Source: Micromonospora avicenniae
GTDB taxonomy: Bacteria > Actinomycetota > Actinomycetes > Mycobacteriales > Micromonosporaceae
Direction: 5' to 3'
Assembly (NCBI RefSeq): GCF_900156065.1
Contig: NZ_FTNF01000014.1
Location: 1-64,000, forward strand
DNA length: 64,000 nucleotides
A program made the translations under genes and the position numbers. Under the pieces are notes generated by a model. The model saw nothing but the letters and a program-made list of their open reading frames with translations. It did not search any database and was not told the DNA's origin. Position 1 is the first letter of the stretch; each line of letters opens with the position of its first letter. Positions 17,808-25,806 of the stretch are shown here, piece by piece.

Positions 17808-18812
17808 GTGAGCGGAACCATCGAGAACGTCCCGGCCGCGGCCACCGCTTCGGTGCGTCGCAGCCGGGACGTGCCCATGCTGGTCGAGCGGGCCCGCGCG
17901 GGTGACCACCGCGCGGTAGCTCGCCTGATCACGCTGGTCGAGAACGGCGACGACCTGCTGCGCGACGTCGCGGCGGCGCTCGCCCCGTACGCCGGCCAGG
18001 CCCAGGTGGTGGGGCTGACCGGGTCGCCCGGCGTGGGCAAGTCCACCACCACCAACGAGTTGGTGCGGGCGCTGCGCGCGCGGGGGCACCGGGTCGGCGT
18101 ACTGGCGGTCGACCCGTCCAGCCCGTTCACCGGTGGGGCGATCCTGGGTGACCGGGTCCGGATGCAGGACCACGCCACCGATCCCGGTGTCTACATCCGC
18201 TCGATGTCCAGCCGTGGTCACCTGGGCGGGCTGGCCGCGGCCACCCCGCAGGCGGTGCGGGTGCTGGAGGGCGCCGGCTGCGACGTGGTGCTGGTGGAGA
18301 CGGTCGGGGTCGGGCAGGCCGAGGTGGAGGTCGCCTCGCTGGCCGACACCACGCTGGTGCTGCTCGCCCCCGGCATGGGTGACGCGATCCAGGCGGTGAA
18401 GGCCGGCATCCTGGAGATCGCCGACGTCTTCGTGGTGAACAAGGCAGACCGGGACGGCGCCGACGCGACGTACCGCGACATCCAGGGCATGATCGCGCTC
18501 GGCGAGCGCGCCGCGGGGCAGTGGCGGCCGCAGGTGACCCGCGCGATCGCCGCGCGGGGCGAGGGGATCGACGACATCGCCGCCGCCATCGACAAGCACC
18601 GGAACTGGCTGGTCGAGCACGGCGAGCTGCGCCGCCGGCAGGAGGCGCGGGCCGCCGCCGAGGTCGAGGCGATCGCGCTCGGTGTGCTCCGCGACCGGAT
18701 CGGTTCGCTACGCGACGGTACGGAGCTGCCGTCGCTCGCCGCGAAGGTGGCCGAGGGGGCGATCGACCCGTACGCGGCCGCCGACGAGTTGCTGGCGCAG
18801 CTCGGCACCTGA
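17808..18812 (+). CDS. meaB: Methylmalonyl-CoA mutase-associated GTPase MeaB
   Basis: MeaB is the G3E-family GTPase chaperone that loads and protects adenosylcobalamin in acyl-CoA mutases. The 334-residue protein has the P-loop GLTGSPGVGKSTTTNELV (residues about 66-83), VLAVDPSSPFTGGAILGDRVRM, the DVVLVETVGVGQAEVEV switch region, LLAPGMGDAIQAVKAGILEIADVFVVNKAD (base specificity, NKAD), and a C-terminal helical dimerisation arm. Start GTG at 17808 has GAAAGT at -12 to -7 and no Shine-Dalgarno element, so it probably has its own leaderless transcript. The partner mutase in this window is the icmA gene at 19435. Confidence 0.93.
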   Translation: MSGTIENVPAAATASVRRSRDVPMLVERARAGDHRAVARLITLVENGDDLLRDVAAALAPYAGQAQVVGLTGSPGVGKSTTTNELVRALRARGHRVGVLAVDPSSPFTGGAILGDRVRMQDHATDPGVYIRSMSSRGHLGGLAAATPQAVRVLEGAGCDVVLVETVGVGQAEVEVASLADTTLVLLAPGMGDAIQAVKAGILEIADVFVVNKADRDGADATYRDIQGMIALGERAAGQWRPQVTRAIAARGEGIDDIAAAIDKHRNWLVEHGELRRRQEARAAAEVEAIALGVLRDRIGSLRDGTELPSLAAKVAEGAIDPYAAADELLAQLGT

Positions 18813-18848
18813 CCGGTCCACTGCGGACCCCTCCGCCTTAGTACGCTC

Positions 18849-18878
18849 GCACCGCCCCCGGAACACCGGGGGCGGTGC
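18849..18878 (+). terminator. 13-bp hairpin between meaB and the Asp23/Gls24 gene
   Basis: GCACCGCCCCCGG (18849-18861), loop AACA, exact complement at 18866-18878. It lies 37 bases after the meaB stop and 17 before the next start, so it may terminate meaB or form a structured leader for the following gene. Confidence 0.6.
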
Positions 18879-18894
18879 GACGTTTGGGGAGACC

Positions 18895-19311
18895 ATGGCT
18901 GAGGACGCGACACAGGGGCAGTCGGTGACGCCGGCCGCGGCGGCGGGCGGGACGACCTCCGTCGACGACGACGTGCTGGAGAAGATCGCGGTGGCCGCCG
19001 CCCGGTCGGTGCCCGGCGTGACCGACCTGGGTGGCGACGCGGAGCGGATGCTCAACTCGGTGCTCGACAAGATCGGCCTCGACCAGGTCGGCGACGCCAC
19101 CCGGGGCGCGTCAGCGAAGGTCGTGAACGGTGGCGCGGTGATCGACCTGAACATCGTCATCGAGGCCGGCAAGACGGTGCCCGAGGTGACCGAGGCGGTC
19201 CGGGCGAAGGTGACCGGGGCGGTCGAGGCGTACGGGCTGCGCGTCGACCAGGTGAACATCCGGGTCGACGACGTGGCCCTGACCGACCCGGCCGCGCCGC
19301 CGACGGCCTGA
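18895..19311 (+). CDS. Asp23/Gls24 family envelope stress protein
   Basis: This 138-residue protein belongs to the Asp23/Gls24 family, small proteins linked to envelope stress and membrane-associated assemblies. After a Thr/Ala/Gly-rich N-terminus of about 25 residues comes the domain: VLEKIAVAAARSVPGVTDLGG, then GASAKVVNGGAVIDLNIVIEAG and VPEVTEAVRAKVTGAVEAYGLRVDQVNIRVDDVAL. No membrane segment is present. ATG at 18895 with GGGGAGA upstream. It stands between meaB and icmA on the same strand, but a hairpin before it and an operator plus promoter after it separate it from both. Confidence 0.85.
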   Translation: MAEDATQGQSVTPAAAAGGTTSVDDDVLEKIAVAAARSVPGVTDLGGDAERMLNSVLDKIGLDQVGDATRGASAKVVNGGAVIDLNIVIEAGKTVPEVTEAVRAKVTGAVEAYGLRVDQVNIRVDDVALTDPAAPPTA

Positions 19312-19364
19312 CCTGCGGCGTCCCGGCGTGCCGGGCCGGCCACGTTACCCGCCGGTACGACTAG

Positions 19365-19383
19365 CCTTAGCGATCGTTCAGGC
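19365..19383 (+). promoter_or_regulatory. Operator site D upstream of icmA (best copy)
   Basis: CCTTAGCGATCGTTCAGGC; the 18-base core reads the same as its complement at 14 of 18 positions. It lies immediately upstream of a TACACT -10 element (19392-19397) and covers the -35 region, so a bound protein would be expected to repress. Confidence 0.7.
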
Positions 19384-19391
19384 AGGGGTTC

Positions 19392-19397
19392 TACACT
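19392..19397 (+). promoter_or_regulatory. -10 element of the icmA promoter
   Basis: TACACT, 38 bases upstream of the icmA start, with operator D overlapping the expected -35 position 17 bases further up. No good -35 consensus is visible. Confidence 0.5.
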
Positions 19398-19434
19398 CGA
19401 TGTGCAGTCCAGGACTCGAGGAGGAGCCCCGCGC

Positions 19435-21123
19435 ATGAACGCCGACGAGATCGCCGCCGGTCGGGCCCGCTGGCAGGCCCGGTACGACGCCGCGCGCAAG
19501 CGGGACGCAGACTTCACCACCCTCTCCGGGATGTCCGTCGACCCGGTCTACGGGCCACCGCAGGGCGCCGACTACCCGGGCTTCGAGCGGATCGGCTGGC
19601 CGGGCGAGTACCCGTACACCCGGGGGCTCTACCCGACCGGCTACCGGGGCCGGACCTGGACCATCCGCCAGTTCGCCGGCTTCGGCAACGCCCAGCAGAC
19701 CAACGAGCGCTACAAGATGATCCTCGGCGCCGGCGGTGGCGGCCTCTCGGTCGCCTTCGACATGCCGACCCTGATGGGCCGCGACTCGGACGACCCGCAG
19801 GCGCTCGGCGAGGTCGGCCACTGTGGCGTGGCCATCGACACCGCCACCGACATGCAGGCGCTCTTCGACGGCATCGACCTGGCCGGCGTCACCACCTCGA
19901 TGACCATCTCCGGCCCGGCCGTGCCGGTGTTCTGCATGTACCTGGTCGCCGCCGAGCGGCAGGGCGCCGACCTGTCCACGCTGGACGGCACCCTGCAGAC
20001 CGACATCTTCAAGGAGTACATCGCGCAGAAGGAGTGGCTCTTCGACCCGGAGCCGCACCTGCGCCTGATCGGTGACCTGATGGAGTACTGCGCCCGGGAG
20101 ATCCCGCGCTACAAGCCGCTCTCGGTCTCCGGCTACCACATCCGCGAGGCCGGGTCGACCGCCGCGCAGGAGTTGGCGTACACGCTCGCCGACGGCTTCG
20201 GCTACGTCGAGCTGGGGCTCTCCCGCGGACTGGACGTGAACGTCTTCGCGCCGGGGCTGAGCTTCTTCTTCGATTCGCACGTCGACTTCTTCGAGGAGAT
20301 CGCCAAGTTCCGGGCCGCCCGGCGGATCTGGGCCCGCTGGCTGCGCGACGTGTACGGCGCCACCAGCGAAAAGGCCCTCTGGCTGCGGTTCCACACCCAG
20401 ACCGCCGGGGTGTCGCTGACCGCCCAGCAGCCGGTGAACAACGTGGTACGCACCGCCGTCGAGGCCCTCGCCGCCGTACTCGGCGGCACGAACTCGCTGC
20501 ACACCAACGCGCTGGACGAGACCCTGGCGCTGCCGACCGACGAGTCCGCCGAGATCGCGCTGCGTACCCAGCAGGTGCTGATGGAGGAGACCGGGGTCAC
20601 CAACGTGGCGGACCCGCTCGGCGGCTCCTGGTACGTCGAGGCGCTCACCGACAAGATCGAGGCCGAGGCGGAGGAGATCTTCGCCCGGATCCGTCAACTC
20701 GGTGGTGAGGGTCCGCACCAGATCGGTCCGATGACCTCCGGCATCCTGCGCGGCATCGAGGACGGCTGGTTCACCAGCCAGATCGCCGAGGCCGCGTTCG
20801 TCTACCAGCAGGCGCTGGAGAAGGGCGAGAAGCGGATCGTCGGGGTCAACTGCCACACCAACACGGTCGCCAAGGACCTGGAGATCCTGCGCATCTCGCA
20901 CGAGGTCGAGTTGGAGCAGCGCCGGGTGCTGGCCGAGCGGAAGGTCGCCCGGGACGACGCCGCGGTCAAGGCCGCGGTGAGCCGGATGGTCGAGATCAGC
21001 CGCACCGGGGAGAACATGATCCCGGCGATGCTCGACGCGGTCCGGGCCGAGGCCACGCTCGGCGAGATCTGCGACGCCCTGCGGGCGGAGTGGGGCACCT
21101 ACCGCGAACCCGCCCGCTTCTGA
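19435..21123 (+). CDS. icmA: Isobutyryl-CoA mutase large subunit
   Basis: This 562-residue protein belongs to the adenosylcobalamin-dependent acyl-CoA mutase family but lacks the C-terminal B12-binding domain, as expected of an IcmA subunit that works with a separate small IcmB. In methylmalonyl-CoA mutase two residues contact the substrate carboxylate (Tyr89 and Arg207 in the Propionibacterium enzyme); in isobutyryl-CoA mutase they are Phe80 and Gln198. Here RQFAGF puts Phe at residue 80 and EYIAQKEW puts Gln at 198, so the sequence reads as icmA and not mutB. It interconverts isobutyryl-CoA and n-butyryl-CoA. ATG at 19435 follows GAGGAG. No icmB is in the window. Downstream is a strong terminator. 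Confidence 0.85.
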   Translation: MNADEIAAGRARWQARYDAARKRDADFTTLSGMSVDPVYGPPQGADYPGFERIGWPGEYPYTRGLYPTGYRGRTWTIRQFAGFGNAQQTNERYKMILGAGGGGLSVAFDMPTLMGRDSDDPQALGEVGHCGVAIDTATDMQALFDGIDLAGVTTSMTISGPAVPVFCMYLVAAERQGADLSTLDGTLQTDIFKEYIAQKEWLFDPEPHLRLIGDLMEYCAREIPRYKPLSVSGYHIREAGSTAAQELAYTLADGFGYVELGLSRGLDVNVFAPGLSFFFDSHVDFFEEIAKFRAARRIWARWLRDVYGATSEKALWLRFHTQTAGVSLTAQQPVNNVVRTAVEALAAVLGGTNSLHTNALDETLALPTDESAEIALRTQQVLMEETGVTNVADPLGGSWYVEALTDKIEAEAEEIFARIRQLGGEGPHQIGPMTSGILRGIEDGWFTSQIAEAAFVYQQALEKGEKRIVGVNCHTNTVAKDLEILRISHEVELEQRRVLAERKVARDDAAVKAAVSRMVEISRTGENMIPAMLDAVRAEATLGEICDALRAEWGTYREPARF

Positions 21124-21148
21124 CCCCTTCGGCGGACCACACCGCACT

Positions 21149-21187
21149 GCACCGCGCCGCGCGTCCGCGCGGCGCGGTGCGGTCTTT
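21149..21187 (+). terminator. 15-bp hairpin terminator after icmA
   Basis: GCACCGCGCCGCGCG (21149-21163) pairs exactly with 21166-21180, followed by GGTCTTT. It is 25 bases after the icmA stop. Confidence 0.85.
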
Positions 21188-21280
21188 GCCCGTACGGGTG
21201 GGATGAGCAGGGTGAGAACTGCAACTGTCGCCGTCGCGGTTGATCTGAGTTCGGCGACGGCCGTGCGAAACTAGATAACC

Positions 21281-22183
21281 ATGAGCGACCCACGGATCAC
21301 CTCGTCGATCTTCACTCGCGGCGCGGTCGACCTCAGCGCCCTCCGCGCCCCCGCCCCCACCTCCACGCCGGCCCAGGCCGGTCCGCCTGCCGGCGCGCCC
21401 GGTGGCGCCGTCGGCGGCGTCACCGTCATCGACGTGACGGAGGCGACGTTCCAGTCCGAGGTGCTGGAGCGCTCGCTCAACACACCCGTGGTGATCGACT
21501 TCTGGGCCGAGTGGTGCGAGCCGTGCAAGCAGCTCTCGCCGGTGCTGGAACGGCTCGCGGTCGAGGGCGGCGGGGCCTGGGTGCTCGCCAAGATCGACGT
21601 GGATGCCAACCCGCGCCTCGCCCAGATGTTCCGGGTGCAGGGCATCCCGATGGTCTACGCCGTCGTCGGCGGTCAGCCGGTCGACGCCTTCTCCGGGGTG
21701 GTGCCGGAGGCGCAGCTGAAGCAGTGGATCCAGGCGGTGCTCAAGGCCGGTGGCGTGGCGCTCACCGAGCCGGCCGACCCGCGCCTCGACGAGGCCGACG
21801 ACGCCCTGATGGCCGGCGACCTGGACGCCGCCGAGCGGGCGTACCGCAAGATCCTGGCGGACGCCCCCGCGGACGCCGCGGCCGAGGCCGGCCTGGCCCA
21901 GGTGGGCCTGGCCCGCCGGGTCGCCGGCGCCGACCCGCAGAGCGCGCTCGCCGCGGCGGCCAACCCCGACGACGTCGACGCGCAGCTGCTCGCCGCCGAC
22001 ATCGAGGTGCTCAGCGGGTTGGCCGAGCAGGCCTACAAGCGCCTGGTGGACACGGTCCGCCGCACCGCCGGCGACGACCGGGAGAAGGTACGCCAGCACC
22101 TGATCGGCCTCTTCACCATCGCTGGTCCGGACGACCCGGCGGTCGCCTCCGCCCGGCGGGCCCTGGCCAGCGCCCTGTTCTGA
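21281..22183 (+). CDS. Thioredoxin-domain co-chaperone (YbbN/CnoX-like)
   Basis: This 300-residue cytoplasmic protein has a Pro/Ala-rich leader, a thioredoxin fold (about residues 50-150) and a C-terminal helical repeat region of TPR type (about 165-300). The active site is DFWAEWCEPCKQL, an intact CxxC, unlike Escherichia coli YbbN/CnoX where the first Cys is replaced. YbbN-like proteins guard clients against oxidation and hand them to chaperones. The TPR part is recognisable by repeats such as DDALMAGDLDAAERAYRKIL and AEAGLAQVGLARRV. ATG at 21281 has no Shine-Dalgarno element; GAAACT at -13 to -8 may be its -10 element. Confidence 0.88.
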   Translation: MSDPRITSSIFTRGAVDLSALRAPAPTSTPAQAGPPAGAPGGAVGGVTVIDVTEATFQSEVLERSLNTPVVIDFWAEWCEPCKQLSPVLERLAVEGGGAWVLAKIDVDANPRLAQMFRVQGIPMVYAVVGGQPVDAFSGVVPEAQLKQWIQAVLKAGGVALTEPADPRLDEADDALMAGDLDAAERAYRKILADAPADAAAEAGLAQVGLARRVAGADPQSALAAAANPDDVDAQLLAADIEVLSGLAEQAYKRLVDTVRRTAGDDREKVRQHLIGLFTIAGPDDPAVASARRALASALF

Positions 22184-22218
22184 GCAGCGGAACGGTTCCG
22201 AGCACGTAGCAGACCAGT

Positions 22219-22244
22219 GCGGGCCGGCACACCGGCCGGCCCGC
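22219..22244 (+). terminator. 10-bp hairpin after the co-chaperone gene
   Basis: GCGGGCCGGC (22219-22228), loop ACACCG, exact complement at 22235-22244. It lies 35 bases after the stop at 22183. A smaller palindrome CGGAACGGTTCCG (22188-22200) precedes it. Confidence 0.65.
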
Positions 22245-22267
22245 CCGACCGCCGAGGACGGGAGCTC

Positions 22268-23422
22268 ATGATGCGCCGGATCGCCGTCCTCGACGCACCG
22301 ACGAACCTGGGGCTGCGCCCGCCCACGCCCAGCTCGGTCCCGGGCTGCGCCAAGGCGCCGGGCGCGCTACGCGACCAGGGCCTGCTGGCCCGGCTGCGGG
22401 CGCGGGACGCCGGTCACCTCACCCCACCCCGGTACGACCCGGGTGACTGGCGTCCCGGTGACGGCGTCTGCCACGCCCGGGAGATCTCTGCGTACTCGGT
22501 GGCGCTCGCCGACCGGATCGGTGCGATCATCGACCGCAGCGAGTTCCCCCTGGTGCTGGGCGGTGACTGCTCCGTGCTGCTGGGATCCGCGCTCGCCATG
22601 CACCGCCTCGGTGAGGCGGTCGGCGGGCGGATCGGGCTCGCCTTCGTCGACGGTCACTCGGACTTCCGGCACCCCGGCAACGCCTCGTACGTCGGCGCCG
22701 CGGCCGGCGAGGACCTCGCCCTGGTCACCGGCCGGGGGCAGGCCGACCTGGCCGCCATCGAGGGGCGCCGGCCGTACTTCCGTGACATCGACGTGGTGGT
22801 GCTGGGCATCCGCGCCCAGGACGAGTACCGCCTCGACCTGCAGGCCGCCGGGATCCTGACCCGGCCCGTGCCGGCGCTGCGCGCCGAGGGCGCCGCGCGG
22901 ACCGCCCAGTGGGCCCACGAGCAGCTCGCCGAGTGCGTCGGCTACTGGGTGCACATCGACGTCGACGTCCTCGACCCCGCCGTGATGCCGGCGGTGGACG
23001 CGCCCGACCCGGGCGGAATCGCCTTCGCGGAACTGGAGATCCTGCTCGCCGGCCTGGTGGACACCCCGCACTGCCTGGGCGTGGAGCTGACCGTCTTCGA
23101 TCCCGACTACGACCCCGACGGCGCGTACGCCGCCGAGATCGTGAACACCGTCGTGGCCGGGCTCACCCCGGTTACCTCTCCGGGAGCCGTGCCGCCCCGG
23201 TTGCTTCCCGGCCCGGCGGACGCGCCGGCCCCCGCCCCGCGCCGTGGCAACGGAAGGCCGCCGGTCGACGCGACGAGGGCGTCGGCTGCTTCGGGCACTG
23301 CCCCGTCGGCGGGCAGGTCGCCCGGTCCGGTGTCGCCCGGGCCCGTGTCGGCCGACCCGCTGTCCGGCGGCCCGGTGTCGGCCGTTCCCGGGCCGCCCGC
23401 GCCGGCGGCCGACTCCGCCTGA
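22268..23422 (+). CDS. Arginase/agmatinase-family ureohydrolase
   Basis: This 384-residue protein has the binuclear-manganese ureohydrolase fold up to about residue 300. Metal-binding motifs are visible as LVLGGDCSVLLG, FVDGHSDFRHP and HIDVDVLDP. The first motif has Cys where arginases and agmatinases have His (GGDH), a change known from some actinobacterial homologues and from the hydroxyarginine hydrolase DcsB. The substrate is therefore unclear. The last 80 residues are a Pro/Ser/Gly/Ala-rich tail with SPGPVS-type repeats and are probably disordered, an unusual extension for the family. ATG at 22268 is preceded by GGACGGGAG. A second ATG follows immediately. Confidence 0.82.
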   Translation: MMRRIAVLDAPTNLGLRPPTPSSVPGCAKAPGALRDQGLLARLRARDAGHLTPPRYDPGDWRPGDGVCHAREISAYSVALADRIGAIIDRSEFPLVLGGDCSVLLGSALAMHRLGEAVGGRIGLAFVDGHSDFRHPGNASYVGAAAGEDLALVTGRGQADLAAIEGRRPYFRDIDVVVLGIRAQDEYRLDLQAAGILTRPVPALRAEGAARTAQWAHEQLAECVGYWVHIDVDVLDPAVMPAVDAPDPGGIAFAELEILLAGLVDTPHCLGVELTVFDPDYDPDGAYAAEIVNTVVAGLTPVTSPGAVPPRLLPGPADAPAPAPRRGNGRPPVDATRASAASGTAPSAGRSPGPVSPGPVSADPLSGGPVSAVPGPPAPAADSA

Positions 23423-23554
23423 TCCGCGCAGCAGGTTGATCGACTCTGTCTACGGCGAGGTCGGGGCAGCCGGCTGAGCGGGACACCCGACTTCCTTGCA
23501 GCCGAGTCGATCGCGGGTGCGCGGCCTCGACGTCGGCCGGCCCGAGGTGGATCG

Positions 23555-25519
23555 TCAGCGCGGTAGGGCGCGGAGGAAGCGTTCGGCGATCGGCACGGCG
23601 GAGGCGGTGCTGGCACCACCCTTCTCCACGAAGACGGCGAAGGCGACGTCCCCCTGCCAGCCGACGAACCAGGCGTGGGTGTGCGCCGGGTTGTTGTCGT
23701 ACTCGGCGGTGCCGGTCTTGCCGTACACCGGCTGCCCCGGCACGTCCTTGAGCGTGCTGCCGGTGCCGCTGGTCACCACTTCACGCATCATGGCCCGTAC
23801 CGCCTGCACCGAGTCGGCCTTCAGCGGCTGCCCGGCGGCGGCCGGTTTCGCGGGGGCCGGGTCCAGCAGCAGCTTCGGCTGCTCGAAGTGGCCCCGCGCG
23901 ACAGCCGCGGTGGCGGCCGCCATGGCGAGTGGGCTGACCAGCGTGGTCCCCTGGCCGAAGGCGGCCGCGGCCTGCTCGGCCGGAGACCCGTTCGCCGACA
24001 CCTTGCCGGTGAACGTGTCGACGCCGAGGTCCCACTGCCCCTCCAGGCCGAGCGATCGGCCGGCGACGGCCAGGCCGTCGCCGCCCAGCTTCGGCGCCAA
24101 CGCCGCGAACGCGGTGTTGCAGGACTTCGCGAAGTCGGTGCGGAAGGGCACCGCGCCCAACGCGAAGTTGTCCGAGTTCTTGAACGACCGGCCGTCCACG
24201 GTGAACGTCTTGTCGCAGTCGACGGTCGTGTCCGGCTTGACCGCCCCCCGGTCCAGCAGGCCGAGGGCACTGACCATCTTGAACGTCGAGCCGGGCGGGA
24301 CCTGGGCGTTGAACGCGAGGTTCTCGCCCGCCGGACCCGGGCCGTTCGCCGCCGCGAGCACCGCGCCGTCGCTGATCCGTACGGCGACCAGGGCGGAGCG
24401 TTGCTTCTCCGCCCGCAGTGCCGTGTCGGCCGCGTTCTGCACGGCCACGTCGAGCGTCGTCTTCAGCGGCTGGCCCGGCTGCGGATCGCGGTGGAACACC
24501 TCGGTGCCGGTCGGTACGAGCCTGCCGTCCTCGCCGGGACGCTTGACGATCACGGTGAGGCCGGGTTGGCCGCGCAGCCGATCGTCGTACCGGCCCTGCA
24601 ACCCGCCGTGGCCGACGAGGTCGCCGGCCAGGTACTTCTCCGGGTGGGCGGTCAGGTCGTCGGCCTGCGCGGGGTCCACCGAACCGAGCAGCGCCCGGGC
24701 GAACTCGCGGGTTGGCGCGAGGTCCAGCTTGTCGGACTGGAACTTCGTGCCCGGCAGGTCGTAGATGCGTGGCTTGATCTGTCGGTACGCCTCGTCCCGC
24801 AGCGTCACCACCTCGACGAACGCGCCGTCGTCCGCCTCCGCGAGGCGCTTGGGCAGATCCGACAGGTCGATGGCCGGTACGATCGCCGGCCGGATCGCCC
24901 GGAACGCGGCGTCGAGCTTCTTGACGAGCCCCGGCACGTCGCTGACCTGCTCGGGCTGCACGCCGACCCGTACGACCGGACGTGGCTCCACGATCGGCTT
25001 ACCGGCGGCGTCCAGCACGCCCGCCCGCGGACCCGGGTCCCGGCGCAGCCCGAGCCGGTCCCCGGGGGTGAGCTGCTCCTGGACCAGCTGCGGCTCCCAG
25101 ATCACCTGCCACTGGCCGTCGTCGGCGTGGGCCAGCCGGACCTGGCGGTCGTACGCCCAGCGGGTGTTGCCCGGAAGGGTCCACTCGACCTGGAACCCGG
25201 CGGTCGCGGTGTCGGCGGTGATCTTCGCGTCGCCCTGCCGGCGCAAGGTCGGCGGCGTGGCCGCCAGCTCGCCGGAGAGCTCCTTGATCTCCTTGAGCAC
25301 CTCGTCCGCCGGCATTTTGGCGCCGGTGGCGTCCACGAAGCCGACCGCCTGCAGGTTGCCGGAGCGCCAGCCGGACAGGAACGCCTCGACGGTGCGCTCC
25401 GGGCCGTCCTCGTCGGAGCACGCGGTGAGCGCGCCGGCGGCGAGCAGCGTCGCGGTGAGAGCGACGAGACGGCGGCTGGGACGGGTGCGGCCAGGATGGC
25501 GCGGGTACGACAGATGCAT
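23555..25519 (-). CDS. Lipoprotein penicillin-binding transpeptidase with MecA_N-like domain
   Basis: This 654-residue class B-like penicillin-binding protein forms peptide cross-links in the wall. A lipoprotein signal ends at LTAC (Cys about 34). Next come an NTF2-like MecA_N domain (about 38-150), a PBP dimerisation region (about 165-310) and the transpeptidase domain (about 345-654). Active-site motifs are complete: SxxK in PGSTFKMVSA (Ser about 411), SCN in KSCNTAFAAL (about 466), and KTGTAEY (about 601). I use the ATG at 25519, which starts directly with the signal peptide; the longer frame to 25804 adds a non-signal leader. GGAGGG lies 11 bases upstream. It is divergent from the glutamate dehydrogenase gene. 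Confidence 0.92.
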   Translation of the reverse strand: MHLSYPRHPGRTRPSRRLVALTATLLAAGALTACSDEDGPERTVEAFLSGWRSGNLQAVGFVDATGAKMPADEVLKEIKELSGELAATPPTLRRQGDAKITADTATAGFQVEWTLPGNTRWAYDRQVRLAHADDGQWQVIWEPQLVQEQLTPGDRLGLRRDPGPRAGVLDAAGKPIVEPRPVVRVGVQPEQVSDVPGLVKKLDAAFRAIRPAIVPAIDLSDLPKRLAEADDGAFVEVVTLRDEAYRQIKPRIYDLPGTKFQSDKLDLAPTREFARALLGSVDPAQADDLTAHPEKYLAGDLVGHGGLQGRYDDRLRGQPGLTVIVKRPGEDGRLVPTGTEVFHRDPQPGQPLKTTLDVAVQNAADTALRAEKQRSALVAVRISDGAVLAAANGPGPAGENLAFNAQVPPGSTFKMVSALGLLDRGAVKPDTTVDCDKTFTVDGRSFKNSDNFALGAVPFRTDFAKSCNTAFAALAPKLGGDGLAVAGRSLGLEGQWDLGVDTFTGKVSANGSPAEQAAAAFGQGTTLVSPLAMAAATAAVARGHFEQPKLLLDPAPAKPAAAGQPLKADSVQAVRAMMREVVTSGTGSTLKDVPGQPVYGKTGTAEYDNNPAHTHAWFVGWQGDVAFAVFVEKGGASTASAVPIAERFLRALPR

Positions 25520-25806
25520 GTAGCAGGGCCCTCCGCAATCGGTCGCCTCACCGTAGTACGGCAGCGGCGTGCCCACCGCCCGGGTGGGCTGCGACGTGGT
25601 GAAAGACGGCTCGGGGCGGTGTGATGAACATCGCGCGACGGGGTACTCGGCAGGCGGCGAACCTCGGACCCGCCAGGGGCGAATGAACAGAGTCCCGATT
25701 CGGACGTCCGGCACATGGTCCGCCCGCGAAGGGGTGGACCGGTAGGGCCTAGGCTGGGCGGCAGAGTGACCCACAATGCGGTGGGTCGTCGAGGGGAGTG
25801 GCACCG

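Noticed and set aside
18836-18848. CCTTAGTACGCTC before the Asp23/Gls24 gene, similar to the operator
   Set aside because: Matches only the first six bases well; more likely a -10 element (TACGCT).
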